Assembly (NCBI RefSeq): GCF_965363235.1 | Contig: NC_134848.1 | Coordinates: 66,034,681 to 66,098,680, forward strand | Reading direction: 5' to 3' | DNA: 64,000 bases | From: Mytilus galloprovincialis | Lineage: Eukaryota; Mollusca; Bivalvia; Mytilida; Mytilidae | Shown here: piece after piece, positions 1-10,341 of the stretch | Position numbering within the stretch: the stretch's first letter is position 1 | How the letters are laid out: every line of letters starts with the position of its first letter | Position numbers and translations under genes: made by a program | The notes under the pieces: model-generated | Database searches by the model: none | What the model saw: only the letters and a program-made list of their open reading frames with translations | What the model was told of the DNA's origin: nothing

Positions 1-900
1 GCGTTAGCTAACTTTTTAAAAGCTTTATATTTTAGAAGGTGGAAGACCTGGATGCTTCATTCTTTGTAAATGGATGACTCATGTTACGAAGTTTCCGTCA
101 GTCACATGTCCAATGTCCTTGACCTCATTTTCATGGTTCAGTGACTACTTGAAAAAAAAGTTAAGGTTTTTTGTAATGTTAAATTCTCTCTTATTTTAAG
201 TAATAGGATAACTATATTTGGTATGTGCCTACCTTGCAAGGTCATAATGCCCGTCAGACAGTTTTCACTTGACCTCAACCTCATTTCATGGATCAGTGAA
301 CAAGGTTAAGTTTTGGTGGTCAAGTCCATATCTCAGATACTATAAACAATAGGTCTAGTATATTTGGTGTATGGAAGGACTGTAGGTGTACATGTTCAAC
401 TGGCAGGTGTCATCTGACCTTGACCTCATTTTCATGGATCAGTGGTTATAGTTAAGTTTTTGTGTTTTGGTCTGTTTTTCTTATACCGTATGCAATAGGT
501 CAACAATATTTGGTGTATGGAATGATTGTAAGGTGTACATGTCTGTCTGGCAGGTGTCATTTATCCTTGACCTCATTTTCATGGTTCATTGGTCAATGTT
601 AAGTTTTTGTGTTTTGGTCTGTTTTTCTAATACTATAAGCAATAAGGTCAACTATATTTGGTGTATGGAATGATTGTAAGGTGTACATGTCTGTCTGGCA
701 GGTGTCATTTATCCTTGACCTCATTTTCATGGTTCATTGGTCAATGTTAAGTTTTTGTGTTTTGGTCTGTTCTTCTAATACTATAAGCAATAAGGTCAGC
801 TATATTTGGTGTATGGAATGATTGTAAGGTGTACATGTCTGTCTGGCCTGGTTTATCTGACCAGGACCTCATTTTCATGGATCATTGATAATTTTAAGTT
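1..900. repeat. 147-bp tandem repeat array, about six units
   Basis: A phrase of the type CCTCATTTTCATGG recurs at about 123, 279, 424, 571, 719 and 867, giving steps of 156, 145, 147, 148 and 148 bases. The three units between 424 and 867 are the most alike. Units carry AGTTTTTGTGTTTTGGTCTG and TATATTTGGTGTATGGAATG segments. The array probably continues beyond the left edge. No convincing reading frame runs through it. Confidence 0.85.
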
Positions 901-1185
901 TATGTGATACTTGTAGTAAAACTTTTATCTTTAGGACTATCAACATAAAATCAATCATGGTTAGTAAAACAGGCGAGACATTTCAGCGTGTGCCCTCTTT
1001 TTAATTAAAGAATTAAAAATACTTAAAAAATATTAAATTTGTGAAAGAAAAACATACATGTTCGCAATTGCCTGTTGTTTTGGTAACATGCAGAAAATTT
1101 TCAATATGCTATTAAATTCATGGATTAGTTCTAAAATATGAAATTTTCAATTTGATTTTTAATAGTAACATTTATAATTTTATAG

Positions 1186-1604
1186 CCTCTGGGAAAATCA
1201 GAAAAAGTGATGAGAGCCTTATGGCTATGTTAAAAGAACAGCAAAATGAGTTTTTATCCAATGAATCAAAGAGATGGGAGGAAGAAAAGGCTCGAGAGGA
1301 GAGAATGAGAAAAGAGGACAAGGAACATGAGCTGAAACTATTTTCTATGTTTGCTACAATTATTAAAGGACAGCCATCATCCCAAATTACATCAGGTCAT
1401 GCATCATCAGTATCGTCATTCCCTTCTTCATCATTCCAGGATTCAACATTCCAGGCTTCACCATTACATTCTGCATCAACATCATCAACATCATCAACAT
1501 ACCACAGACCAACCTCAAATGTTAATCATGCTTCTTTTCTTCCAGAAGCATCATGCAGTAATATGAGCTTCTTGAGGATGCTAAATAATGAAGACTGTTT
1601 TTAG
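1186..1604 (+). CDS. candidate last exon of a Harbinger-type Myb/SANT partner protein
   Basis: The reading frame is open from upstream to a TAA at 1604, and an acceptor-like TTTATAATTTTATAG ends at 1185, so I start the exon at 1186. The product begins with a charged stretch rich in Glu, Lys and Arg (about residues 10-55) likely to form a coiled coil. A Ser/Thr/His-rich low-complexity tail follows, ending in a short MSFLRMLNNE motif. A poly(A) signal AATAAA lies at 1777. PIF/Harbinger elements often encode a Myb-like DNA-binding partner next to the transposase, and this exon lies tail-to-tail with the transposase gene ending at 3638. No Myb domain is visible upstream, where the 147-bp array lies, so the first exon is missing or out of the window. 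The partner assignment is inference. Confidence 0.4.
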
Positions 1605-1839
1605 CTGTTAATTTTAATTTATACCAAGTTTATGTTTTTTTTTCAATCAATATATTTTAATTTTAACTTTAAATTTTAAGATCTAGATGAAAGAACATTT
1701 ATTTATGTTTGTGAAAAGAAATATTGTTGTTCCTTTAAATTTCTGTGTAAAAATTGAAAATAGAAGGATATGTCCTAATAAAAACTTATCGTTTTTTCTT
1801 CTTTATTAATGATGTCTCCCCTGCAACCTCTTAGATGAC

Positions 1840-2340
1840 AAGGTTATTTGCCCTTGACCTTAAATCTTAATATTTCAAAAGGTAAAAGATATGATGCTTT
1901 ATACTTTGCATATAGATATCTGATGTTATGACTTTTCCTTGGGTCATATGGCTATTGTCCTTGACCTAATTTTCATGGTTCAGCGATTTCTTTAAAAGAA
2001 AGTTAAGATTCTTTGTTATAATATTAATTTCTCTTTTTCTTTAACAAATAGGATAACTATATTTGGTATGTGCAGTTTTATCTCAGATACAATAAGCAGC
2101 TGTCAATTATATTTGGTGTTTGGAAATACCAGGAACTGTTGTTCTAAGGTGTACATGAATCATCTGACTTTATTCTCATTTTCATGGTTCGTTTGTCAAT
2201 GTTCAATTTTTCTTGTTCAGTCTCTTTCTTAGATACATTACTATAATGAATAGGTATTCTATATTTGGTCTGTGAAATGATTGTAAGATGTACATGTCTA
2301 TCTTGTATCATCTTACCTTGAAATAATTTTTCTTTGTTCA
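1840..2340. repeat. degenerate copies of the 147-bp repeat
   Basis: Diverged versions of the repeat at 1-900 reappear at about 1965, 2172 and 2318 (for example TTGACCTAATTTTCATGGTT). They lie on the far side of the candidate Myb exon, so the exon is flanked on both sides by the same repeat family. Confidence 0.6.
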
Positions 2341-2605
2341 TTTGTAAAGTTAAATTTTCAGTATCAGGTTTGCTTGATAAGTGTTAAATGTGAATACAGA
2401 AACAATGCCGTCATCTCTGTAGACTGAACAAAAAAAAAAAGAATCTGTATTTCTCACTTCATTCACAGAATGCAGAAAAATAGGGATGTTTATCCTATAA
2501 ATCTTAATATTTAAAAATTGATAACAATATTATCATATCTTGTATATGGATGAACTATTGTAGCTTAATTTGAAGCTTCAGTATAGCATATCATTTAGTT
2601 TTTAT

Positions 2606-3340
2606 TAGTCCCCTACCAAGAAAATTGAAGGGGACTTTATGTTTGCACTCTGTCTGTTGGTCTGTCATGTAAATCAGCTTTCCATATTTTTTTTGTCATG
2701 CTTCAAGATATTGGTTTGATATTTGGTATATAGTATAACCATGACAAGTTACAGATCAAGTTCTACTTTTTGTTCCAGTCTGATAAATTTTTGCAGAGTT
2801 ATGCTTGAACTTGGAAAATCCACTCAAATAATTGGTTTTCCACTTTTTTTTTTGCTTAAAGATATTGACTTGAAATTTGGCTTATAGTTAAACCATGACA
2901 AATTTCAGATGTGAATTGTGTTCTGGTCTGATGATTGTTTTCAGAGATGGTCTTTGGACTTGTTGAAATTATTTTTTCCCCAGGAAAGCCGGCAATAAAT
3001 TTCAGCATATTCAATTATGCTAAAAATATATATAAAAATAGGAAAATTTTGTACGATTACCAATGAAACAACTCTCCATTTAAGACCAAACGTCATTGAT
3101 GTCAGCAAAAAGTAAAATTACACAAAAAACAAACTCAAGGGGAAATTCTAAAGGAAAGTCTGTAATCAAATGGCTTATCGATAAGCTCAATCACATATAA
3201 TGAATGGAAAACAACTGTCATATTCCTGAATTGTTACAGGCATTTTCTTAGTTAAAGAAATTGTGGATTAGACCTGGTTTTAGAGGTAGCTAAATCTCTC
3301 ACTTGACAGTCGCCTAGCATTTTAAGGTTACTACATCCTT
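2606..3340. repeat. mussel interspersed repeats (GTCCCCTACC type and family C-like tail)
   Basis: 2606-2990 starts AGTCCCCTACCAAGAAAATT and contains two related sub-blocks, each with CTTTCCATATTTTTT-like and ATATTTGGTATATAG-like text. 3035-3320 (minus) resembles the family C retroelement tail seen at 38190-38460, sharing AACAACTGTCATATTCCTGA. Nothing coding is seen. 3340-3637 holds nothing I recognise. Confidence 0.55.
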
Positions 3341-3637
3341 GAATGCAGAATCTTGGCTTTCAATACATAGTAAGCTAATTATTGACCAATTTAAAGCATT
3401 TCAGAGGATAAACTGCTTAATTTACAGTGCAAGATTTTCTCATTGTTGAAGTTCATATATATTGAACTGTAGTTGGTTACATTGTTCATCTTAGTTAATG
3501 GCATACTCATTCAGTCTCATTAGCAATCATACTTTACTGTAAATTACTGATATGTTTTAATAACAAGCAGGATGTCATCACAATAAGAATTAAACTAATA
3601 ATAATAATTTAATACTGTAGATCATTTTATATTTGAA

Positions 3638-4290
3638 TTACTGTTCCCTTTCTTGTAAAAGGTAGTTAATTAATGTATCCCTGACTCGCTCTCCAGTTTG
3701 TGTTGCTGCCTGGCAATCATTTGGGGCATTATTCATTTCCTCTTGTTCTAGCCATTCTTCAGGGAATTCATTCAAAAAAGTTTCACATATATTATGCAAT
3801 GTACAACAGCACTCTGCAACATCAGGTACAAAAAGTGTAGATAAATCATTTCTTTTCATTAAACATCTCCATCTTCCTTTCAATCTGCCAAATGCATTCT
3901 CCACCACCATCCTTGCCCTTGACAACTTATAATTAAAATATCTCTTTTCTGCACTTAATGCTCCATTGTCCCTGAAAGGTTTTATTAACCATGGCATTAA
4001 TGGGTATGCAGCATCCCCAATAATAAACGGAGTAATTGTTGTGTTATTGAATCTTTTGTCTAGTTCCTTTCCAACAACATTGCCTCCCTGAAATTGTGCA
4101 TATATGGATGAATTTGCAAAAACTTGTGCGTCGTGAACACGACCTGCCCAGCCAACATTTATATTCCAAAACTTATATGAGGAGTCAACAACTGCCTGTA
4201 AAATAATTGAATAAAAGCCCTTTCTGTTGTGATAGTCAGCTGGTACTTCTTTAGGAGCCAGAATTGGAATGTGTGTGCCATCTATGGCCC
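3638..4290 (-). pseudogene. Harbinger transposase, exon 2 (catalytic part)
   Basis: This exon carries most of the DDE nuclease of a HARBI1-like transposase. The frame is open from the splice acceptor at 4290 to the stop at 3638. In order it shows [10 protein letters not shown] with the first Asp, [15 protein letters not shown] with the second Asp, [15 protein letters not shown], and [19 protein letters not shown] with the catalytic Glu, then [10 protein letters not shown] near the end. It joins exon 1 through a GT-AG intron at 4291-4716; the codon split is ATA G|GG GCC, which restores the family motif. This exon looks intact; the gene is broken upstream by a frameshift and an LTR insertion in exon 1. 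Confidence 0.88.
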
Positions 4291-4716
4291 CTGAAATAAA
4301 AAAAAGAACAAACTTAATTAATCAGATATTCTGAATTAGACTTTACACAAAGTGTTCCATCAGATTTTCTGAATTAGACTACACAAAGTGTAATCTCATT
4401 TTTCAGAAATGTGTGTTTCTTTGTTAGAGAATTTCTGTATATTTTTTTTGCGCTGTCTCATATTTTCTTTTATATCAGGGCTCTTGAAAAAGTATATCTG
4501 TGTTACATTTCTGTTGTCGAAAACCGATTAGTGTATGCAGAGACATATATAATACACATGTGTATATATGTCTCTGGTGTATGGTAAGGAGAATATACAA
4601 TGTTAGGTTGGTCACAAAAATCTTCGCAAATGTTGTAAAATTTGGTTATATCAGAGACCTATATACGTGTTTCTTGCTAGATATACAATTTTAGTGTACA
4701 TATTTCATAAACTTAC
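4291..4716 (-). other. intron of the Harbinger transposase gene
   Basis: On the minus strand the donor reads ATAG|GTAAGT at 4717/4716 and the acceptor TTTATTTCAG ends at 4291. Joining the exons gives the conserved NTIGAIDGTH reading. Length is 426 bases. Confidence 0.85.
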
Positions 4717-4973
4717 CTATAGTGTTTGGAAATCCCCATTTGTTTTGAAATCCGTCAATAATATCTTTAAACTTTTCTGTGGTTGGGTTTCTAATGAATG
4801 GTCTCATTAATGCTTGTATCCGCATCATGGAAGACAGAACAAGCCGTACTTCTAGCAATCCCAAACAAATGAGTAACAGTCCTGTATTCACAATTTGTTG
4901 CCAACTTCCATAGGGTACTTGCAATTTTGAAGTCCACTGTCAAAGCTTTTCTAAACGGAGTATCATATTTAAC
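4717..4973 (-). pseudogene. Harbinger transposase, 3' half of exon 1, frameshifted
   Basis: This fragment starts at the LTR insertion point and carries the family region after the N-terminal domain: DTPFRKALTVDFKIASTLW and VTHLFGIARSTACSVFHD in one frame, then RPFIRNPTTEKFKDIIDGF and NKWGFPNTIG in another. The shift lies about 4790-4845, so the copy was damaged independently of the LTR insertion. Bases 4970-4973 (TAAC) are one copy of the LTR target duplication. With the insert conceptually removed, the three coding pieces total about 377 codons, normal for HARBI1-like proteins. Confidence 0.85.
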
Positions 4974-5692
4974 TGTAACGGAGGGGGTCGGTGACGACAC
5001 CTCCCGGGACGTGTAGTGGCCAGTACTTTGTCCCTATTCGACCTTCGGGATACCTGATATCAGATTATGGCTGAACAACAGACAATGAATCAAATGAAAC
5101 TATAATTTATTCACAAATGTACAATAATAATTGCATGAATTTAAACAAAGTCGGAAATATACAGGAGTCAGAAAACTTTCTTAAAAATGGAGTTCAAAAA
5201 TAAAGTAATTTCAAATGTAAAATGAAAAATAGAGTGTTCCCAGAGTTAGTTTTTTAAGTAAAATAAATTGGCTTCGCGTTGTGTTTTTTAAGGTAGTCAA
5301 ATTGCACCAAAAAGGGGTGACTAACTCTGGCGAACTGCACCGAAGTGGTGGCTAACTCTAGACTCGATTAGTACTAATATTAGTTCCGGCGAGTATTTGG
5401 AGGCCTGTGCAAGGCCGACTCCGACTGAATATCAAATGATATCCTAAACTTGTCATTAATCAGGAGAACTTTAACATAAAAGGTACTGAAGAAAAGTTGA
5501 ATTAATGAATATTCTTAAAACATGATAAAAGCATCAAAAGTTAAACAATGAAACAGTTAAATTAACAATCTTTACTTTTATCCTACTCTATTTAAATCAA
5601 ATTTAACTTAAAATAAACATTTAAATACTAAATAATTAATCTGTCCAAATTAAGGGGAATTAACCTAGGCATATCAAGGCACATCTATTACA
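4974..5692 (-). repeat. 3' LTR (element orientation)
   Basis: It runs TGTAACGGAG to CATCTATTACA on the plus strand, with TG/CA ends. Inside, CCAGAGTTAG at 5240 and ACTAACTCTGG at 5320 can pair, and two related blocks of about 30 bases, each with GCACC and CTAACTCT, lie at 5300-5360. Confidence 0.92.
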
Positions 5693-5711
5693 ATCCTCCC
5701 CCCTTAGGACA
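5693..5711 (-). other. polypurine tract
   Basis: Read on the minus strand, AAGGGGGGAGGAT directly precedes the 3' LTR, the expected place for plus-strand priming. Confidence 0.8.
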
Positions 5712-6025
5712 AATATTAAAGAAATTAATATTTGGGAAAAGAACTATTTAAAATAGATGTGTTCAAAACAATTAACAAATATATAAATCAATGCAAATAG
5801 AATGTCAATAGATGTCACAAAAATGTCAAATAATCACACGGTCCAACCATAGGAAAAGTTCCACACAGTATAAACGTCCAGGAATAGGTGGTAAACACAA
5901 ATTATAAAGTACGGTCCATAGAAGAACATTAATGTAAACGGACACAGTTATACAGCATTCAATAAAACACAGTTCTGGATTCGAACGGAAACGGAATGTT
6001 AATACGGATAATCTGCATGGTCCAA

Positions 6026-6170
6026 GTTGTACCAGGTATAGTCCACCAATTGTTGTTCTCACGAAAACACTTTAAACGTGTGTTTTCGGGTTCTTAAAAG
6101 GCCATCGTTGTACCAGGTTTAGTCCACCATTGTAGATCTCACGGAATCACGTATAACATGTGATTCCGGG
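6026..6170 (-). other. two tandem covarying hairpins in the retrotransposon internal region
   Basis: Two related units about 81 bases apart (from 6026 and from 6107) share GTTGTACCAGG and AGTCCACCA, then a hairpin. Hairpin 1 pairs 6062-6070 with 6080-6088; hairpin 2 pairs 6142-6150 with 6160-6168. Both have 9-bp stems and 9-base loops. Stem 1 is CGAAAACAC and stem 2 CGGAATCAC, and both changed positions are compensated in the opposite arm. This suggests selection for structure, perhaps packaging or dimerisation of the gag-only transcript. Confidence 0.75.
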
Positions 6171-6644
6171 TTCAAGATGATCAAAGTTCAAACGTTGCAC
6201 AAAAAGTAAGAAAGGTGTTCTTGATAACAAGAACTACTTACTTTATCAGGTGGTTGTCTTCACACATAAACTTTCTGCCACTCAATAGATTTCTGCCATG
6301 ACTTGTAAAAGTCACAAAAGGAAAACCATAACCAAACTAAACAAATTTAAAACAATAAAACTTGTTCAGAAAGGTTAAAAATCCAAATAAATGAGCAAAC
6401 TCATAAATAAACCTATTCAAACAAGAAACTGAGCCACAATCTAAACAAACCAACATCTAAAGAAAAACACAATCAAATCAAACAACGTTTTTGGTGTGGT
6501 TTCGATGGCAAAACCGGCTCATTAACGTGACCAAGAAAAACAACAAATCCAATGAAAACTTTGAAACCATACCTACTAAACAATAATATAAACTGACAAA
6601 ATAAGTAAAATACTAAATATACAAACTAAAACTCATAAAACATA

Positions 6645-7538
6645 CTATATGAAAACTTTAACTGGCTTATCCTTCAAACAAGAAAATTCATCCACACTTT
6701 TAATTAAATAATCAGATAAACAGCTTTGCAAATCAGATGGAAATAAACTTTGAACTCTTTTGACAACTTTGCATGATTTTTTCACTTTCTTATGAACTGC
6801 AGTAGAAACTGGTTTTTCTGGTTCAACAACATGAACAGAATTGACACTTTTACAAACTTTATTGGGACAATTAGCTCTGATATGTCCAACTACCGAACAA
6901 TTAAAACATTTTTTAACTTTAAACTTCCTATAAACCAGCTTTTTAAGAACTTTGACAATTTGATCAAAACCAGACTTCAAACAACTAAAATCTAAACTTT
7001 CTTCACTTTCCTCAATTTCACATTCAACAGGTCCAATTGTCAAATTAAAAGACTCAAACTCTGTAGCCAAAAATATAGCATCGTCAAAAGTTGCAGGATG
7101 CTTAAAATGGACAAATTTTCCCATTTCCTTCTCTAACTTTCCAATAAAAAGATCAATAAAATAAGTTTGCATACTTTGAAACTTATCTGAATATGCACGA
7201 TGACATAAAAGTTTGAATCTATGTCCAAAATCGAACACAGATTCATTTGACAAAAATGTACAACTATTCAGTTGAAATTTATAAAAAGCTATCCTTTCCT
7301 TAGGATTAAAGCGTTGAAAAAGTAAACTTTTCAAAAAATCATAGCTTTGCAACTGAGTTGGAGTAAGAAGACGTAAAATAGTTCGTGCTTCTTCTCTTAA
7401 GTTTATTACTAACTGAAGAGCCATTTCAGATAAATTCCAGTTATTCCAAAGACTAACTGCTTCAAATTGAATAAAATAATCTTGTACATCGGCACTAACA
7501 CCGTCAAAAGTACAAGGTTTCTGTTCAAACTTTATCAT
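6645..7538 (-). CDS. gag: Gag polyprotein of the non-autonomous LTR element
   Basis: I choose the ATG at 7538, where the conserved part begins (MIKFEQKPCTFDG), giving about 297 residues; an in-frame ATG at 7580 would add 14 hydrophobic residues. Residues about 20-150 look like a Ty3/gypsy capsid region, with WNLSEMALQLVINLREEART, a YDFLKSLLFQRFNP motif and a later LLCHRAYSD. Near residue 215 there is a single zinc knuckle of CX2CX4HX4C form (CFNCSVVGHIRANC), the nucleocapsid RNA-binding motif. A Lys-rich tail follows. No protease or RT motif follows. The frame is intact, unlike most retroelement frames in this window. Confidence 0.88.
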   Translation of the reverse strand: MIKFEQKPCTFDGVSADVQDYFIQFEAVSLWNNWNLSEMALQLVINLREEARTILRLLTPTQLQSYDFLKSLLFQRFNPKERIAFYKFQLNSCTFLSNESVFDFGHRFKLLCHRAYSDKFQSMQTYFIDLFIGKLEKEMGKFVHFKHPATFDDAIFLATEFESFNLTIGPVECEIEESEESLDFSCLKSGFDQIVKVLKKLVYRKFKVKKCFNCSVVGHIRANCPNKVCKSVNSVHVVEPEKPVSTAVHKKVKKSCKVVKRVQSLFPSDLQSCLSDYLIKSVDEFSCLKDKPVKVFI

Positions 7539-7614
7539 TTTAAAAATCAAAAATTTAAACAATATCAAAAATAGATGCAATAAAAATATTCATACCAAAC
7601 CTGAGGGATCAGGT

Positions 7615-7632
7615 ATCCTGGTCACGGCACCA
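7615..7632 (-). other. primer-binding site, tRNA-His type
   Basis: Two bases inside the 5' LTR, the minus strand reads TGGTGCCGTGACCAGGAT. Its complement ends TCACGGC-A-CCA, the 3' acceptor end of animal tRNA-His, and the match extends into the T stem as in insect tRNA-His. The identification is from memory of tRNA sequences. Confidence 0.75.
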
Positions 7633-7634
7633 TT

Positions 7635-8353
7635 TGTAACGGAGGGGGTCGGTGACGACACCTCCCGGGACGTGTAGTGGCCAGTACTTTGTCCCTATTC
7701 GACCTTCGGGATACCTGATATCAGATTATGGCTGAACAACAGACAATGAATCAAATGAAACTATAATTTATTCACAAATGTACAATAATAATTGCATGAA
7801 TTTAAACAAAGTCGGAAATATACAGGAGTCAGAAAACTTTCTTAAAAATGGAGTTCAAAAATAAAGTAATTTCAAATGTAAAATGAAAAATAGAGTGTTC
7901 CCAGAGTTAGTTTTTTAAGTAAAATAAATTGGCTTCGCGTTGTGTTTTTTAAGGTAGTCAAATTGCACCAAAAAGGGGTGACTAACTCTGGCGAACTGCA
8001 CCGAAGTGGTGGCTAACTCTAGACTCGATTAGTACTAATATTAGTTCCGGCGAGTATTTGGAGGCCTGTGCAAGGCCGACTCCGACTGAATATCAAATGA
8101 TATCCTAAACTTGTCATTAATCAGGAGAACTTTAACATAAAAGGTACTGAAGAAAAGTTGAATTAATGAATATTCTTAAAACATGATAAAAGCATCAAAA
8201 GTTAAACAATGAAACAGTTAAATTAACAATCTTTACTTTTATCCTACTCTATTTAAATCAAATTTAACTTAAAATAAACATTTAAATACTAAATAATTAA
8301 TCTGTCCAAATTAAGGGGAATTAACCTAGGCATATCAAGGCACATCTATTACA
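7635..8353 (-). repeat. 5' LTR (element orientation)
   Basis: It has the same 719-base length and, by eye, the same sequence as 4974-5692, including the internal hairpin and the paired GCACC/CTAACTCT blocks. It is followed directly by the second TAAC target copy and the resumed Harbinger exon. Confidence 0.92.
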
Positions 8354-8579
8354 TAACTAACGTATCATGTAAATTTTCTTTTAAAAAATCAAATGTTTCT
8401 TTGTTGATTCTGAAGTTTTGGATCCATTCTTCATCAGTAAAACCTGGAACTATACAGTCCCACCAATTCCGTGAACGGGGTTTGCTCCATATCCTCCTTT
8501 CTGCCGGTTGTAAATTTGAGCGTCTATTCATCAGTAATAAGTTGTTTCTTGCCATCAAATACATCCTCATTCTTCTCAA
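8354..8579 (-). pseudogene. Harbinger transposase, 5' half of exon 1
   Basis: The frame from ATG at 8579 encodes an Arg-rich start followed by RNWWDCIVPGFTDEEWIQNF and RINKETFDFLKENLHDTLV, the N-terminal signature of HARBI1-like transposases. It stops at the LTR boundary; the next codons are 3.4 kb away at 4969, and the reading is continuous across the insert once one TAAC is removed. The frame is open upstream of 8579 for at least 100 bases without another obvious Met, so the true start is uncertain. Confidence 0.85.
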
Positions 8580-10320
8580 CCTAGCAAACCTTTTTTTCGC
8601 TTTAAATTTGTAATCTTCCGCCGATTTTTCCGTATCAGTGACAAAAGAAAGAAGAACAGTACCGTGGCGGTTTCCATTTCGTTTGTTGTCACAGACGCTG
8701 TTTACAAGATGTTGCGCATGCGTGTCTATTTTTGTTGAAGGGAAAAACCCAAAGTGGGGTAATTCTTTTTCAAGTGTGAACCGGTGTAATTAATTCGGAT
8801 TAACTAACCTGGGTTCGACCCGGTTTAGATTTCATAGTGTGAACACGGTACTAGATTTGTCATTATTTATTCAACTTTGTCAAATTATTGGTTTGAATAA
8901 TATGGACACATACTTTCATATGTCAATATAGAGTCATTGGCGTAACAGTTACATAAAAAAAAAATGATAAAGTAATTGCATACCTTAGCATTAAGCACAA
9001 TTACATATTAAGTGAATTACTTAAACGTTAGTTAAAATTATCATTTTAGTGAAGCTCATATCGAATCATTGTGTACTGGGCTGTGGTACTGTTATGAATA
9101 TGTTATAACACAATGTACCCGGAACTACATAAATGTATAGCTTTACTATTATGAATGTACATTCGGAAGACTAACTACGTCATATTATTTCCCATTGTAT
9201 ATATGACAGTCATCAAACAGTTGTTAACATGATCGGACGTCCCAACCTTAGACGATCGATCGGTATTAGATTACCAAAGCCTAGCAGTATTATATTCAAG
9301 TAATATAACACATTCCCAAACAAATAAAATTATTACAGTGCGGTCAGAAATCGGCACGATTCCACTGATTTCCACTGCGGTTAATGGTTGACATTCATTC
9401 CCGCTGTATTTCAAATGTTTTTTTTCCGTTTCCGGCAAAGAAACAAATGTGTTCCTATCCTCCCGCGATTGTATTATTATAAGGCGTGTTGATTAGTTGT
9501 TATTTTTTATAAACACTCGACTGATATATTGAATTCATCTTGATAGTATCATTTTTAAATTTTACATCTGAATAAAATCTCCAGCCCCTCCCCTTATTTA
9601 ACATTTACAAAATACACACTTTTGCATATACCTCTTGTACATTTCAACAAAATAACGTTATAAAAAAGTTACTTAAGAACAGTTTTTCATTGCCTATTCA
9701 GTATTTGTCAGGAGCAGTGTATTTGTGTATTATATATTCTGGAGAAAAAAATCTACAATTTTAAACTTTAATATTCCGTAGGGGTCAGATCTTCTGATGT
9801 CAATTATCATTTAGTTCCAATATATCTGGGTTTTATTAAATTACTGGTACAACTGTGTGTGTGAGATTCTCTAGTGTCATAGTTGTTATCAGAATAATTT
9901 TGTTTACCCCGATATAGTTTAATTTTGGATATAACGCGTCTTCTGATTGGCTGAAGGTGTTTTATTAATCAGCTCATAGGCATACTTTTGTCATGTGACC
10001 GTGAGGTCAACAACCTTTATTCATGGTTTACTGTGGTTTAAAATGGAATTCAGAATAAAATTTTAAGAAATGACTGTAATATTGTGTCTGTCTATTCGAA
10101 ATAACTTTAAAAAAAAATGTGGTGCACACTTTAAAATAACCCGTTACGCAGGTTATTCAGTGTGTAATGTATGTAATGTGATAAAAAAAACAGGCCACTT
10201 TCATTGGAAATAAAATATTCTTATTCTTATTCTTATTTTGAGAGTACTTAGTTTTTTTGTGTGTTATTGCTTGTAAAAGTATTGAAACGGGGTTTTTTTT
10301 CGCTTTTACTTTAAACTTAT
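8580..10320. other. intergenic stretch without recognised genes
   Basis: 8580-8760 is open upstream of the transposase ATG and may include its start. 8770-8860 contains a GTGTGAAC motif twice, around AACCTGGGTTCGACCCGGTTT, which might mark the outer end of the Harbinger element, but I found no partner end. 9920-10240 reads like an interspersed mussel repeat ending in a short TTCTTA microsatellite at about 10218-10240. Confidence 0.4.
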
Positions 10321-10341
10321 TAGTAAATCACACCTCAAAAT

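Larger units (their letters stand above)
4974..8353 (-). mobile_element. gag-only LTR retrotransposon (non-autonomous, Ty3/gypsy-like)
   Basis: A complete element lies in minus orientation with two direct 719-bp LTRs (4974-5692 and 7635-8353). The 4-bp duplication TAAC is at 4970-4973 and 8354-8357. In element orientation the order is LTR, primer-binding site, gag, about 950 bases without pol, purine tract, LTR. I see no difference between the LTRs on reading them side by side, so the insertion should be recent. There is no room for protease, reverse transcriptase or integrase, and none is seen. An intact gag with young LTRs fits mobilisation in trans by a full-length relative, as described for gag-only (TR-GAG-like) elements. 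Confidence 0.92.

Noticed and set aside
5826..6062. 78-codon minus ORF in the retrotransposon internal region
   Set aside because: No motif of pol or envelope type, and it overlaps the structured hairpin region, so more likely non-coding.
8770..8860. Outer terminus of the Harbinger element
   Set aside because: The GTGTGAAC motifs are suggestive, but I found no matching inverted end or target duplication in the window.
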